A DNA stretch of 64,000 nt from Platycnemis pennipes (Eukaryota > Arthropoda > Insecta > Odonata > Platycnemididae), in assembly GCA_933228895.1 (NCBI GenBank), contig OW121856.1:111017027-111081026 (forward strand), given 5' to 3'. Below, in pieces: positions 1 through 13,262 of the stretch (position 1 is the stretch's first letter; each line of letters opens with the position of its first letter). A program made the translations under genes and the position numbers. Under the pieces are notes generated by a model. The model worked only from the letters and a program-made list of their open reading frames with translations. It made no database searches and was not told the DNA's origin.

Positions 1-205
1 CTGCTCTACGCTGCACTCTGTCTAGTTCTCTGATCAAACCTAAACCATTCGGATCCCATAGATCTACATAATACCCTGCAAGCCACCATAAAGGTGTGTG
101 GCAGGGGGTGATTTCTCACCAAACATTCACTACATATCATGCATAAAAAAGGAATAATATTAATATACTAGCACACACTGGCTGCATACTCAAGGTACCC
201 ATATA
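1..205 (-). mobile_element. CR1-like relic interrupted by a CR1-like tail
   Basis: Positions 1-58 and about 176-205 are pieces of the RT C-terminal region (same sequence as 32627-32710, read on the minus strand). Between them, 59-175 is a reverse-oriented family tail (ACCCTGCAAGCCACC, GGTGTGTGGCAGGGGGTG). Confidence 0.7.
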
Positions 206-1401
206 CAACTACATATGTAGTAGTGGCATATTGTAGACGAGGCCAGGCGAATGGTAAACAACGGCCGCAGTTGTACGACTCTCACCCTCAGCCTCACCCT
301 CCGGGCTACGGAGGGACTTTCCTGAGTACCCGAATCGGTTAACAAGGTGAAGACGCAGCGAAAGTGACCCAAGTGGGCCGGTTGGGTCAGTTGTTGCTCC
401 TGGGGGAGGGTTGATCATGAGCAAGGTCTGTTGAGCATACTCTACAGACCTTGGATCACGAGAGCACCACTCGTCCCCTCTGGGGGAAAAACACCCAGCC
501 TTCCTTTTGCGCTCGTTTCTCGACAACCCCCATTCCACCCTCGCTTCTCTTGTGCCTCTCCGGATACAAAACGCGGAAAAAGCACCCGCCGACGAAGGGC
601 GGTGCAGGGAGTCCACACTCGAGACAGTTGTTTCCCGTGAGAGGGAGCGCTGTGCAAACACAACACGCAAGCGCACTCGAAAGTGGAGGGGGGGGTAGTT
701 AAGGCTCTCCGACGAGAAGGAAACGGAAAGGCTAAGACAACCCACACCTGGTGGATCACGGCCTTCTAGAAGAAAGTAGGTATCGGAGCAGAAATCGAGT
801 TCCGATTCGAAAAAACAAAACAACAGCAAGGCCTGCAGAAAACCGAATCACAACGCAATTTTCCTTGTCCAATTATGCAATATTTTACGGTAAATTTTAA
901 TTTTGAGGCGTTGATATTTTACAATTGTACGTACGTGCCACGATTTATAATACTATTTTTTTACAGCGGGTGTAACGTAAAGTGTGCCGGTATTTGATGA
1001 AGTTGGATAGCGAAGTGCAAAATTCATAATCCAGCAACAAGTCAACACACCACCACCATTCCACGACACCCCAGTTTTGAATGCTAACTTTTTACAATAT
1101 TGACAGCAATTTTTTCTATTAAAGATACAAGCTTAAAATTTATAGATTTTATGGTAAACATGTCAATCTGACAATTTTTTAACTTAATAGGATGAGTTCT
1201 TGTTGGGCTGAATTTGGGTTGGGTTGAACGATTAATGCACGCCCTATTACGTCTTCTCCTGCCATCCATCACTACTGAAATTCTACATCCCAAAACGGAA
1301 ATATTATCATAAGATAAATGACGAATTTCGGAAATAAACAAGCAATGGTAAAGTGAAAGAGAAATGGAAATAGAAGTAAAGTAAAGAGAAATTGTCAGTA
1401 G

Positions 1402-1915
1402 AATCGCCCAAGCAAAAAGGGCATTTTACCAGAAGAAGATTCTGCTCACAGCTGCAAATACAAGCGTGGAAGTGAGGAAACATTTCATTAGAACATAAAT
1501 CTGGAGCATTCTACTATATGGCAGCGAAGCATGGACAATAACAGCAGCAGAGAAGTCCAGGCTGGAAGCATTTGAAATGTGGTGCTACTGAAGAATGATG
1601 AAGATAAAATGGATCGATTGAGTGACAAACGAAGAAGTCTTAAGAATAGTGGGAGAGAAGAGACGTCTATAGAAAACATCAAAAAGAAGGGACAACTTAA
1701 TGGGCCACATCTTGAGACACGGTGGCCTGATGAAGACAATCGTCGAAGGAGAAGTGAACGGGAAGAATGGAAAAGGCAGGCCTCGTATGAGATACATGGA
1801 AGAGGGCTGTGAAGAATGTAAAAGAGAGGAGCTACGTTACAATGAAGAGGTTGGCCGATACAAGAATAGAGTGAGTGGAGGGCTGCGTCAAACCGATGCT
1901 GACCCTTGATGATGA
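1402..1915 (+). pseudogene. RTE-like retrotransposon C-terminal relic
   Basis: Over several frames it reads RIAQAKRAFYQKKILL, WSILLYGSEAWTITAAEKS, EAFEMWCY, LMGHILRHGGLMKTIVEGEV, NGKNGKGRPRMRYME. This is the conserved end of RTE-like ORF2 proteins. It is broken by a stop after MWCY and by frameshifts. Confidence 0.75.
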
Positions 1916-2049
1916 CAAGCAATAAAGGTTAGTGCTTTTGCATTTTCCACTTTTATCTTCCAAGTGACTACATTCTGAGCTTATACGATTCCTGCACGGA
2001 AGGGAAGAATGCAAACGGCGTCGATTCAGAGACAAGTCCGACGCAATCT

Positions 2050-2900
2050 CGGCGAGTGGCTGTGGCGCGCGCGGACGTCGTGCCCACGAGAGGTGCGCGC
2101 ACGACACGGACTTATGGGAGGAGGACGAGGGCGGTGAGCACCGGGTGTAACCTGTTGCCCCGGGGGGCGGGGGCCGCCACACATGCTTCAACAGCACCTA
2201 AAGGGGACCCCCCCCCCCCTTCTGAAGGCGAAGAAGGGTCCCTCGATCGCTCAACAGCTGGCACGCAACGTTCACGTACGAATTTGTATCGTTTTACGAC
2301 TTCACGAGGGGTGGGCTCGGTAACGGAAGGGGCGGGTTGTTGTTTCGAATGCAATGGGGCGGGAGGAGACCCCTTCGGAACGGCGAGAGCCTTGTAAAAT
2401 GGACCCTTTTTCCAATTAAGATTAAGTGGATCGCGCATTGTTTCCATGGCGACGGGGTGCTTACCGTTCCCCTCGCCAGATGTCGGGGGAGGCGAGTGAA
2501 GCGTTGTCAAACGCCCCCATCGACATCCACCGCGGCGAGAGGGGTGTCTCGCAAAGAGACAAAAGAGGGTGCTCTCCCGGCCTCCACCCTCGGGGCGGGC
2601 TCTCCCTTTTAATCACTTTTCCGAAAATGCTTTTCCCGAGGCGCGCGTGCCAACAACTCATTCCACCGTGTGCACCCTCTCCCCCCCTCCCTCCCCCACG
2701 CCCTCCATACCAAAAGAGGGAAGAGAGACTATTCTGATTCTCGCACCCTAGGTATGTATGCACACGACGCTCGGGGAGGGCAAAGGGGGAGGCAAAGGAA
2801 CGGGGGGGTTCACTCTTTCGGCGTTCGGTGGGGAAGAAGAAGACGCGTGATTTGCGTCGGCGCAGCAAATGACGGAAGCACTGGCCTCCGCATTCAACGA
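2050..2900. other. GC-rich patch without recognised gene
   Basis: Much higher GC than its surroundings, with C and G runs and several long frames on both strands that show no family motif. A palindromic GTTTCCATGGCGAC lies at 2440-2453. Similar patches occur at 430-760, 7900-8620, 30480-31010, 37390-37820 and 40120-40800. They might be unmethylated islands, exons of unknown genes or old elements; the sequence does not decide. Confidence 0.4.
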
Positions 2901-3071
2901 TTCCCAATGTAGCGGAAAACGTTTGAGTTTATCTCAAAGGCTCATTTGTTTTAAGGTTGGATTGATTTATAGCGAAGCATACTTTCAAAGGTCCTGAAAA
3001 AAAGTCCACATTCAAGGAATCGACCCGTTCACAAATTTAATGAATTGAATATTACAAATACGTATTTCTTA

Positions 3072-3163
3072 ACAAATGAAGATTAGTGTCCCAAAAGCCG
3101 TAACCATTACTAACCTAATAGTTACGTAACCTAATGGTTACGGAGATACTAATCTTCATTTGT
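3072..3163. repeat. 92-bp inverted repeat (small foldback element)
   Basis: Outer arms ACAAATGAAGATTAGT and ACTAATCTTCATTTGT are perfect (16 bp); inner arms CCGTAACCATTA and TAATGGTTACGG are perfect (12 bp). The spacers between outer and inner arms differ in length (10 and 4 bases). Confidence 0.85.
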
Positions 3164-3164
3164 C

Positions 3165-5425
3165 ATTTATTACAGCCGTAGATACGTTGTTTTCATTGTT
3201 CTACGTATATCTTCGCTACAATGTTTTTACCCAGAAATAAAGACTGACGTAAAACCGGAACGTATCAACAAAATCCCGAAGGATGAAATAGGTTTTAGAT
3301 TGATAGGTGATAGCAGTGAAAAGCCCGCCTTTCTTAAGCGCTATCTTCATGACCGATATCCCTGCTATCTATCTATGTATATCCCAACTGAAGTCGACAG
3401 TACCTTGGACTTCGCTGGGCAATCTTCCTCCCATTCCTATTTTCCACACTTCCTAATCAGTCCATTTCACCTACAGAGCGGAATTCCCCCGGTTGCGGAA
3501 GATGCCACCGAGAGGAGGAAAAACCCTCAACGGGGCATGCTCTCAGCCAATCGTGGGCACCAATAATCCGCAAGATCAAGGAAGCGAGGAGGAAGAGAGT
3601 AGACGGCCTATCAGGAGCCACCTGAGGGGGTGTATAACAAGGCGACCAAAAAAGACGGCGGAGTCAGCCACTGAAACGTCGCCAGCCGAACGCTTGACCC
3701 GGTGGTGAACCCGCGAAGAATTTCCTGCATGCACTATTGACAAGCAAGCAGGCCACTACATGGAAACTCGTCGCATGTGTCACTGGCTGGCACTCCCTAT
3801 CACTTACGCTACGTCACGATGCACTCGCCAAGTGCATGGCGGACACGAAAAGGAGAAAGGCAAAAGACTGTGCCTCGGTGGCGCCACCCACTTCCTCGAG
3901 AAAAAAAGACTGATATCTTCGGAAGCAAGATTTCAACGCGCTAAACTTGGAGACACTCCGCGGCGCAGGGCACCTCCGAAGGGAAGGACAGACATCGGGA
4001 GCCTCCCTTTTGGGAGCCACAAACGGGCTGGAGAGGCAGAAGAGTCTGCTCAAGCAACTGACACCGGCGAGAAGACGAGAGCAGAGGGAGAGTGGCTGCT
4101 GTTTGGTGACGTGCACGGAGACGAGGCTGTCACGAAGTCACGCGAAACAAAGGCAGCCACGGCATAGGAACGAAGCAATACGCCGCTGAGAAAAAAACAC
4201 CCAGCCTCTGATGGCTGAACCATGGCCACCTTGACGTGGTCGAAAGAGGAGATTTCGGAGCTGAACCGGAGACAGCAGTCGTCGCAGCGTCGATCCCGTC
4301 AGATTGGTCCAAGGACACCCGAGCAGCGTCTGTTCCCCAGCGCTCCTTCGAAAGACCCGATGACACTCCCTCCAGTCTGAGCCTTCTTTCCCCAAATAAC
4401 TCGTGGCCATAACAACTTCCCACACCATGATGCCTTCATAAAATGGATTTACCTTAACATGACAACGTAATCGACCACATTATATTAATACGAATAAATG
4501 AAACAGAAAAAGATGGGGTCGTTCGCCATATTTTTTATTGAATAATCCGATAGGGTTTGTAACATAAAAAGAGCCACATTTTCCGTCCTTCGCTCTCGAG
4601 TTATAAGCAGAGAGCGAGAAACTGACGTTTTCAACCAATTCGCATGATCGAGGGTGTGCGATGGACTCGTACGCCGTCCACATCACAACTGAGACTGCAA
4701 AGCTCCTTCTGCCAACCACCCTTGGGGACACACAGCTGATTCCACCAATGGAAGAGGTTGCACGGCTCCATGTGCGGTATTTCGAAAAGCAATGCGCAGA
4801 CGACTACACCGAAAAAAGTATACAAACTTCAGCACACATTTATTCACGCCATAATGTATACGAAAAGTACTAGGTGACTTTCTTAGTTCAGTTATTTCGG
4901 GTTTTTTTACATGATATGCAGGAGAGAGGAGTATTCGGAACTTCCTTCCCTCCACTCGCCAATGGGAACTACCGGGGAAGTAGTTCTCCTGCTCAAATTG
5001 ACAAGGAAGGGAGGTCGATGACGTGGATAACATCCTTAACGCAGCTCGTTCTGTGGGCGTTACCTCTTGCGCATTTCAATTTTTAAGTTATGAGAGAATG
5101 GCTCTGGTCATAAGATCAATTTTTCCGTTAAAGTTTATTTTTCCTTTCCACATTAATATTTCGTGTACATACAATAGAGCGATTTCGGCTCCGAGTAAAC
5201 GCCCCCTTTAAAACGTTGATTTTTTAAATTTATTTATTTTAGAATTTTAGCCTGCCTTGGTGAAATACTGGTAAGTGTAATATGTTTATATTATTTCTTA
5301 AATGTCTCTTTGCATGCTGGATGAAAGGCAGAACTAATAATGTGTGTCCCGTATGATATTCATAGAAATCTCTCCTAAGGTGCGTTTTAATATAAGCGAT
5401 CTTTAGTGCATGTATGTAACTACGT
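3165..5425. other. No recognised feature
   Basis: Mixed-composition intronic or intergenic DNA. Frames at 3300-4190 on both strands have no domain, repeat or splice pattern that I can support. Confidence 0.4.
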
Positions 5426-5429
5426 GCTG

Positions 5430-5490
5430 CATGTTTGGCGATGGTTAACCGCCTGCCACACGCCCTCTAGGTGGTCTGCAGAGTAGATAT
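5430..5490 (+). mobile_element. CR1-like tail, degraded
   Basis: GTTTGGCGATGGTTAACC, CCTGCCACACGCCC, AGGTGGTCTGCAG correspond to the shared 3' tail. Only this short piece remains, directly upstream of an RTE-like relic. Confidence 0.5.
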
Positions 5491-5573
5491 CTGCAGGAGG
5501 GACCACTCGCGGCTGCAGCGGGCGCTATTCAATCCCAGTTGGTCAGACACGTGAGGCGAAAGAACTCTGTCTC

Positions 5574-5775
5574 GGCCACATCTTAAGACACGAAGGCCTG
5601 ACGAAGACAATCGTCGAAGGGAAAGTGAACGGGAAGATTGGAAAAGGCAGGCCTCGTGTGAGACACTTGGAACTGGTTGTGAAGGATGTGAAAGAGAAGA
5701 ATTACGTCAATATGAAGAGGTTAGCCTATGGAAGAATCGAGTGGAGGGCTGCATCAAACCAATCCTAGGATTATA
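5574..5775 (+). pseudogene. RTE-like retrotransposon C-terminal relic
   Basis: It closely matches 1700-1915 (LGHILRHEGLTKTIVEGKV, NGKIGKGRPRVRHLE) and ends at the same place. The upstream part of the domain is missing here. Confidence 0.72.
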
Positions 5776-6469
5776 ACTTGGAAAGAAAACGCGAGCCAAG
5801 TCCACAAAAATATTTTCGTGGATTTGGATCGTGTTTTCCTTCTGTGTTATCACGTTTCGCTTTCACTCCATCATCGCCAGAATCTTCAGAATTAACCCTA
5901 GGATTGTTGACCGATGATGAGGATGATGGCAGGTGACGGCATCAAGTCGCTCAATTCGGAGCGGCCGAAGGATGTTGGCCGGAGAAGAACGCGTCAGGCC
6001 TCGGAAAATGGAACCGGGCCTTTCTTAGAATCAGTTTTAAAATAGGATAACATTAAGACGAATATTAAGAGAGGGAGGCGATAGATTGAAGATACGGAAA
6101 ACAGGATGAGCAAGTCAAGTGGGATAGCCACCACGGTCAAAGCCAGAAGAAAATAATCAGTAAAATTAATCAGAGGAAAAGGAATTCATACATGAGGAAA
6201 TACTACTTGCAACAGAGAACACGGGTGGCAAATTAATTTATTTCCGCACGATTTCTACAATGGAAGACCGCCTGTGTCACAGCGGCGTATTTATTCCACT
6301 ACGGTTGATGTCACCGTAGCAACGAAACCAGTTTTCCATCCAACACATGGCGAGCGAATGACATTACGTCGTTTTACTTCGTGATAATCGAAGTGGAGTC
6401 TCACGCGATGGGGTCCATAGAAAAAACGACCTTATAAGTAAGAGAACGCTTCACGAGATCGCAAAAGAG

Positions 6470-6575
6470 ATGGCTACTTATTATGGCAGCGATCCATGGA
6501 ACATGGCTCCCATAAAACAGGCAAAACCGGAAGTGCCTGAAGTATTAAGTGACAGAAGACTAATGCAGACAAAAT
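6470..6575 (+). pseudogene. Possible RTE-like fragment
   Basis: TTATGGCAGCGATCCATGGA with the following codons (YGSDPWNMAPIKQAK) parallels YGSEAWTITAAEKSR of the 1402 relic. Very short and diverged; could be chance. Confidence 0.3.
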
Positions 6576-7324
6576 GGAGGCATCAAGTGGCCCTTTCCCC
6601 ATTCCTTGCAACACTCGGACACTGGTCGGTTAAGAGACCTCGGGCCCAACTCTTGAATCTTCCGTTACGCTAGAACGAGTGGAATTTGTCGTTGCGATGA
6701 CGTCATCCGTTTCAAGTTATTCGTTTATCCACGTTGATAACAAAATACGACGTTTTGGTGGGTAGCGAAAGCGTCAATATGCATTCGGTGAGTAGCGAAT
6801 GATTCAAGTCCTTGCCAACCTGGAAATCACGACACACCGGGATTACGCCGATATTTCGTCCAGTACCCACAAAGAATACTCCAAAGAACCCGAGATGCAG
6901 ACAGTGCGATGACCAATAACATCAATGTGGACGCTGGGGTAATTTACTATCGTCGACATTACCGAAAGCAAATTATCGTCCATAACCCAGCACATCCCGA
7001 TGTTATTTGATACACCTGATTTTTATGTCGTAAAAACCTTGATTATTTATTCGAATGCAGACGTTCACATTTTAATTACGCACATAAATAATACAGAACA
7101 CACCACAAATGGTGATAATGTATGTATTTCTCGAGTTCATGTTCAAAAATCTCGAAAATGAATAGCTGGATATTACACCAGAGCTCGCCAAAAACAAACC
7201 TCCAACATTCAACCAGCATTCAACCGCGTAGGCCAAGAAATGAGGCGTCTCGAAAGGGGAGGGGTTTCCAGAGCGCAGGTTTACATTTATGCTGAACCTT
7301 TTAAGTAAGTAAATTCGAAGCTGT

Positions 7325-7745
7325 TTTATTAACAGACGACGTTAGATATATATTAAGAACCCCTGCGTATTACGCTAAGGTTTGATCAGATAACCGAGAT
7401 TAGAGAGATAGATTGTCGTACCAATATGTACATTTAAAATGTCATTTTTCCCACCCACCATAAAAGAACACAATAGGCAGCATAGCAAAGGGATAGGTAG
7501 GTAAAATATGTTTTAATATTACTAATCTATGTAAGGTAGGGAAATAGATATAGAGAAAATCTCTCTACCCAGTAATCACTTTGTCACTATGTAGACACTA
7601 TATCCATCTAGTCGCACGTGACTCCTAAACCTAATTTGTTTCCATGTAGACGTGTCACTGTAGCTCTTAGGTGCATGTCAATAGCGTATGTTTGGTGATC
7701 TTCACCCCCTGCCACAGGGGTTCGCTGGGTATTATGTGGATGCAT
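7325..7745 (+). mobile_element. CR1-like 3' region
   Basis: It corresponds to 44030-44380 of the reference copy: GACGACGTTAGATATATATT, CCTGCGTATTACGCTA, GATTAGAGAGATAGATTGTC, ACAATAGGCAGCATAG, then the tail CACCCCCTGCCACAGGGG. The frame is broken throughout. Confidence 0.75.
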
Positions 7746-7899
7746 AAAGGCTGACTGGTATCCTGATTGGCTGGCTGGACTACTGGAGCTCTCTAGAAGA
7801 GGCGAGAGAGTCAAGCGAGGTGATTCGTGCACTTCCGTGCTTCAGACCGCCGAATGCTCGACGCAATCCGGATGACAGGAACAGAGGCAACCGCTGATG

Positions 7900-8620
7900 C
7901 GATTTTTCCTCCACCCCCCCCCCCTTCTCCTCTCACCTCAGGGGGGAGGGGTTGAATCGGATACACATCGACTCTCGGCGTCCGGTCCGTCCCCGACAAA
8001 TCCACACAAGCTGATTTCCTCTCGTCCCGCCATAAAACCCTGAATGTCCAATGCATTTAATGATGGCATCGATCTCGGAATTGGGGACGCATCGGTCGAT
8101 TTCAATTGTTTGCCCACGCATGCGCCGACTTCCACCTCCCTTTCCAATGCATCCCTTTCTCCCAGGGCACAAAAAAGGGTCTGGTGATGAAAAATCATCA
8201 CTCCCGGCACCACCATTTCCAATATCGAAGTCGACGAACGCGTTGGCGTTACTTTTCCTCCAACAAAGGGAAAGACAAAAGATAAATGCGAATTAAAAAA
8301 AAACACGAGAGAGTCAAAAAAAGAAGGAAACGTCGTGGCGAAGGACATGCACGCCGAGCATTCTGTGGGTTTCCATGGCAACGGGAAGCTGCGCGTCGTA
8401 TCCAAGGGAACGGCTGTTTCACGGACACGTGTGCCGACCCCCCCCCAATGTTTCAGCTCGCTGTACCTGTATCGATTCTCCGCGTGGGCGGTCCCCTACG
8501 AGGGTTTTTCAGCGGCAGGGGTACAAGAAAGGAGTGCATTGGGGAAATGCATTCTCCGGGGAGAGAGTAGTCCGGCCCGGAACGGGTGCGGAGCGAGTAG
8601 GGCCCCTGGGGGGGGGGGGT
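7900..8620. other. GC-rich patch with an RFX-type palindrome
   Basis: GC-rich with C and G homopolymers and no recognised protein. GTTTCCATGGCAAC at 8369-8382 is a full X-box-like palindrome. No exon could be supported. Confidence 0.4.
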
Positions 8621-9069
8621 GGAAGATGCATCTTTCGCGTTATCGCAATCTTCATCGTTAACGCTAGAGTAGCGCAGGGTTAAACAATAGCCGTCTATAG
8701 AATTCGCTCCACTGATTGTGATTTGAAGTGCGAAAAAGGAAGAACGGAGATCACGTTCTCTCTCTGACATAAGTTAAATCAAAAAAAGACGATAACGCTA
8801 GCGCACGCGTTATCCACGATCGAGGCCCAGAGATCATCCCCAAACACTCATCTCACTGTTCAGCGGCCTCCCCTTTGTTGCAGGGGACACAGCCGTGCAG
8901 GCAAATCACTTCCAGCCGGCAATCGGCCACACACCACCGATGGAACCCATTCCACCGTACCAATGGTACACACCAGCGTCTTGGAAAAGAAAATAGTGAG
9001 GAAAAGGCATCTTTCGGTCGTCGTCAAGAGTGAAGGACGTTGCTGCATCATGAGATAACACACGTCGGC

Positions 9070-9385
9070 GAATTCACAAAGAAAGGACTAACGCCATCCC
9101 GCACAGCCCGAGCAGTTAATAGACCTCTTTTGAAATACGCTGCCAGTATATGGGATCCTCACGAAATATGCCTAAGTAACGAAATGGAGCCTGTGCAAGC
9201 AAGATCGCCAGCATTTGTAAAGGGACGGTATCATAGCTATATTAGCGTATCCAGTCCATTAAATGAACGAAAATGGGAATCATTATCGAACCATAGGTTG
9301 AAATTTACACTTAATCTCTCAAAAAAATCCAAGATAATATTTTCACTGATGACGTGAAAAATATTTTGCGAAAAGAGGTCTAACA
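9070..9385 (+). pseudogene. CR1-like reverse transcriptase C-terminal relic
   Basis: A 105-codon frame contains LLKYAASIWDPHEICLSNEM, ARSPAFVKGRYHSYISV, ERKWESLSNHRLKF, closest to the 28.7-29.0 kb copy. It lacks the palm domain and tail. Confidence 0.75.
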
Positions 9386-9399
9386 AGGGAAAGAATACA

Positions 9400-10690
9400 C
9401 GTAAGCAAAAGAGTTGAGGAGTTCAATAAAGACATGCTGCAATGATAATGAATTGTTGGTGAACAAACACTGAACAGATGAATTGGCGATGACCATAATG
9501 GTAGATTAATACTATAGAATGCATTAGAGAAAAGAGTTTTAATTTTTCATCCCTGAACTCGGACACGCATTTGATACTAAATATGAAATTATTACAACCT
9601 AAATATCTGTTACGCCTGGCCACGAATACGTAGCACAAAAGGTCACGCTGCAATAAAGCTAACATTAAGACGCATATAGAAGCAAATACTGCGAAGTTCA
9701 TGCACCAAGCACACGCCATTCACTTAAATCTTTGCTAATCGAATATTGCACAATCAATGCTGCGCTCTACATACACCGCCTGCCACACACCAACGCAGAA
9801 TGCGGCTGTATAACAGGGAGAAGCAGCAAAATACGGAACTTTCCCAATGAGTCGGTGAGTACTTCCCCTTTTCTACATTTTAATCAAAATCCAGGTCATA
9901 GAAACGGAAAAACATTCATTTCAGAGCAATTTTTCCGTACGAGAAAGATGTGAAATAAAAGTCTTGGCTACGGTATCTGGGTAACGCTTCGGGATCCCTT
10001 TGTGACGACATTTCACATACACGGTTAATAACATGCAAAGGGAGAAAGATATCGATTCGTTGGACGACATTTTTCCCGAACACAACGGCCAAAATATCCA
10101 CGGTAAGGAAGACGAATACTCGGACGAATATGAACAATAAATAAGACATTACCCTAATGATCAGGAGCCGAGGGTTTTTGAAACCCACGTTCTATCACCA
10201 GCGCTCAAATGCAAGCGTTACCGTGTCACACCCATTCGGACAGGAAAAAGCCCCGGTGTCCAGCGGATTCTTCTCCTATCCGTCCATGCAGTGCATCAAC
10301 AGCCAACTTTTCTGTTCGGATTTCTGGAGAGCGAGACACGGGCATAGCAGTTGGATGTGCCACGAAACACGAAAGGCAAGTCGCAAAGCGCTCTGGCTGA
10401 TACGATTGGCGAAGCCTACTTCATGGTATGCGATCTTACCTCTCTGAACTGGTTTCCATTGCATGGAGATTTACTAATCAGTAAATGTTATCAGAAATGG
10501 TTTCCAGTAAGCAAAATCACAATGACTAGGAAAAGATAAGTTGATCGAGAACGCTCGGGGATAATATTCTAGTGAAAGCACCGCTGTACCTACTCAAAGA
10601 TCGAGGGTAGCTTCCAAGGCTTGTGCTTGGATTGAGTCCACACCGTTAAGTTCCAAAACCACCCCGACTCCTCCTCCCGAACGCCTTGCC
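9400..10690. other. No recognised feature
   Basis: AT-rich DNA with short unconvincing frames only. Confidence 0.4.
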
Positions 10691-10694
10691 TCCG

Positions 10695-10950
10695 AAAACT
10701 GGGTCATCGTCCAGGTATAAAGGCTTCCCATTCTGAGGGGTCGAGTTCAAATCCTGGCAGAGGCTCACGATTATCGATAGTTAACCCCAAACCTCTCCTC
10801 CTGAGAGGGTGTAAACCCTCTGGAGCATTTAGAAGGGGTTTCTTTCGTCCGATGTCTATTCCCAGCTCTAAAAAGACGGCGATTTCGAAGGCCACCCTCT
10901 CCATGCCACCCCCTTCAAGGGTCGCCCTCAGGTGAGAATGCTTTTCCACG
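10695..10950 (+). mobile_element. Degraded tRNA-derived SINE
   Basis: GTCCAGGTATAAAGGCTTCC and B-box-like GAGTTCAAATCCTGGCAG (10744-10761) are followed by a pyrimidine-rich body. Same general layout as the 13.5 kb element, more diverged. Confidence 0.45.
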
Positions 10951-10954
10951 CCCC

Positions 10955-12315
10955 GGATTTTTCATCCCTGCGCCTGCAGGGGTGAAGGTAATAAGTTCTA
11001 GTTCTCGCCATTCGATGCTAGAGAGATGACACTTTGTTGTTCTTTGTACCCAAATTGTCGTTGTCACATTGTTGCCAAATGTGACAAAGATCGGCGGGGT
11101 TGGAGAAAGGTCGAAGCAAGACAGTTCTGCAATAATGACAGCGCGACGAATAAGAAGCAGAACATATTTCACGCTTTCAACGATAGCTGTGTTTTAATTC
11201 AATATTCATGCATAAAAAGCGTTATGTCATAGATAATTGATTATTCTAGGTCATACACGTTTTTAAAGTTTCATATTTCATCTCATATCCAAGGACTGCT
11301 CCGCCAAATATGGGCGATGTTTGTCAGTATTTTCTCTAATTTTATTCTTTTTTCCCGATGTGCTATGGATCAAGAGTTTGCGGAAATATTTGCAAAGTAG
11401 TAGCATCTAACTGGCATCAAATGGTGAAAATAGAACTTTTTATCTTAATACCAACGGGCGTATCGAGGTAAAAGCTGAAAGTCTTCAAAACTTATTTTTA
11501 GCAGAGGTACGCACCCCTTTAACCAAGACGGGAAACATGAAGGAAAAGTGAATCTCCAGAGTGGAGTGGAAGAGGGTCGAAATGCGGACCGTTTGGGCAA
11601 AAGCACAGCACTGATTGTACAAGGACCACCAGAAGAACAAGTGATTCTGGAGGTTCTTCTGCAATTCTCGCGTTCGAGCTTCCAACTGGACATTGCTAGC
11701 AATTTACTCTCACTGGCCTTCCCAGCTGAGACGAGACCGTTACTATCCGGAGGCCCTTCCATAGGTCCCCTCCACGACTCCCCATCCCATTTCTCATTTC
11801 GCTCCCGAGGCTTAGACCGAAGCGCGCTCGTCTGCCAACCAACAGGGGAGCGAGTAAACTTAACTTAACACGTCAACTTAAAAATGCCGGAATTGGCGCT
11901 CCACGTCAGAAAAATCGCCGAATCCCTTCAGCAGACACTAGGAAACCTGATCAACAACACTCTCGACACTAAATGGAATTAAAACGAAAATCCCCAATAC
12001 AAAATTTAAAAAAAAATTGATACTGATGGAAGAAACCACAATGGAAGTTTTCAGTGTTTGCTTTGCTTGTCAAAACAAATAAACCATTAAGATTACGGCT
12101 TTGGGGATGTTTTATTCTTCATTAAAAAAAACATCCAAGGCCTCTATTACCACAGCATCCAATTTGCAAAGTAACTGAAAATGTAACTTTTAATGTACAA
12201 GTTACTTTTTTAACTTTAACTATAATCAGTAACTTTTTCAGAAAAGTAACTTTTAAATTTAACTCGTTACTTTTTACAGAGATTAGCTTTAATTAGTTAA
12301 TTTTTTTGGTAACTT
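10955..12315. other. No gene; AT-rich stretch with AAGTAACTTTT motifs
   Basis: Nothing recognisable to 12100. At 12170-12310 AGTAACTTTT-type words recur in both orientations, as in subterminal repeats of DNA transposons, but I could not find matching ends or target duplications. Confidence 0.35.
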
Positions 12316-12317
12316 TC

Positions 12318-12372
12318 CCAACTATGCATACACCCTTATGGTGGCTTGCATGGTGTTATGTAAATGTAATGT
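12318..12372 (+). mobile_element. CR1-like tail fragment
   Basis: CACCCTTATGGTGGCTTGCA and TGTTATGTAAATGTAATG match the shared tail. It directly follows an AT-rich stretch with repeated AAGTAACTTTT motifs (12170-12310). Confidence 0.5.
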
Positions 12373-13262
12373 GCGAGGTAAATTCAGCCAGAATCCTTCC
12401 GTTTGCACATGCGGAATGCCATCGGTGGAAATGACTAGACCAGTCTGAGTCGTGCAGCTATTGAAATCTCCCGGAGTTTATTACAAACTATAACTGGTAT
12501 TGGGCGGGATTTCGCCAGAAACGCCATCGTTGGTGAGGCACGGAGAACATTTTTATGGGCCAAGGCACGACAGTCGGAAGTTCCAGCATTGGCGGCCGAA
12601 AGACTAGCACCGTCTACGGAAAAAGCGAAATGTGCAGCCAAGTACGTGAATGAGCCACGTCGAAACGTCTCCTTTTCTCATGCAAAGGAAATAAGATCTT
12701 CACGACGTTAGAGCTAAAAAGTGTCTTAGCGAAGTGTCTTAGCGAAGTGTCAAAAGCGAACACCAAGAATATGTAGCAAAGTGTATGGGATCTAAATGAA
12801 TTTGGTTTCATCACGGAATAAGGTACATGACTATTTTTCTATTGTCTTGGTTATAAGTTTATGACCACTGGAGTCGGTATTTGATTTTAAAATAAGATTA
12901 AATATTTTTCCTCAATAATTAAAACGCGAAAACTTTCAACTGCGCAGAAACTCGGCGGCAAGCTATTACATGCTGGTCAATTCTACATGTGACGTCAATG
13001 GTACATACATTCTTTCCTCTCTCTGCCGTTAGGTGGTACTGCGAACGCCGCTTCAAGCGAAACCATGCACCGTGAAAGCACATTAACAAGTATCTTAGAA
13101 CATTTATTGATTCATGATTATTCATTCTTATTTCTTTAATTTATAATTATTTATCCGGTTTATTCATTTAGCAATAGTTATTCATTTCACTGCGCTCGGT
13201 CAAAACTCTCCCTACGAAAAACAACAGGCTTCTCGGTAGCAGAAGACTACTAGAAGTTAATT

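Noticed and set aside
209..829. 206-codon minus-strand frame in a GC-rich patch
   Set aside because: No recognisable domain, overlapping long frames on the other strand, and composition that favours open frames.
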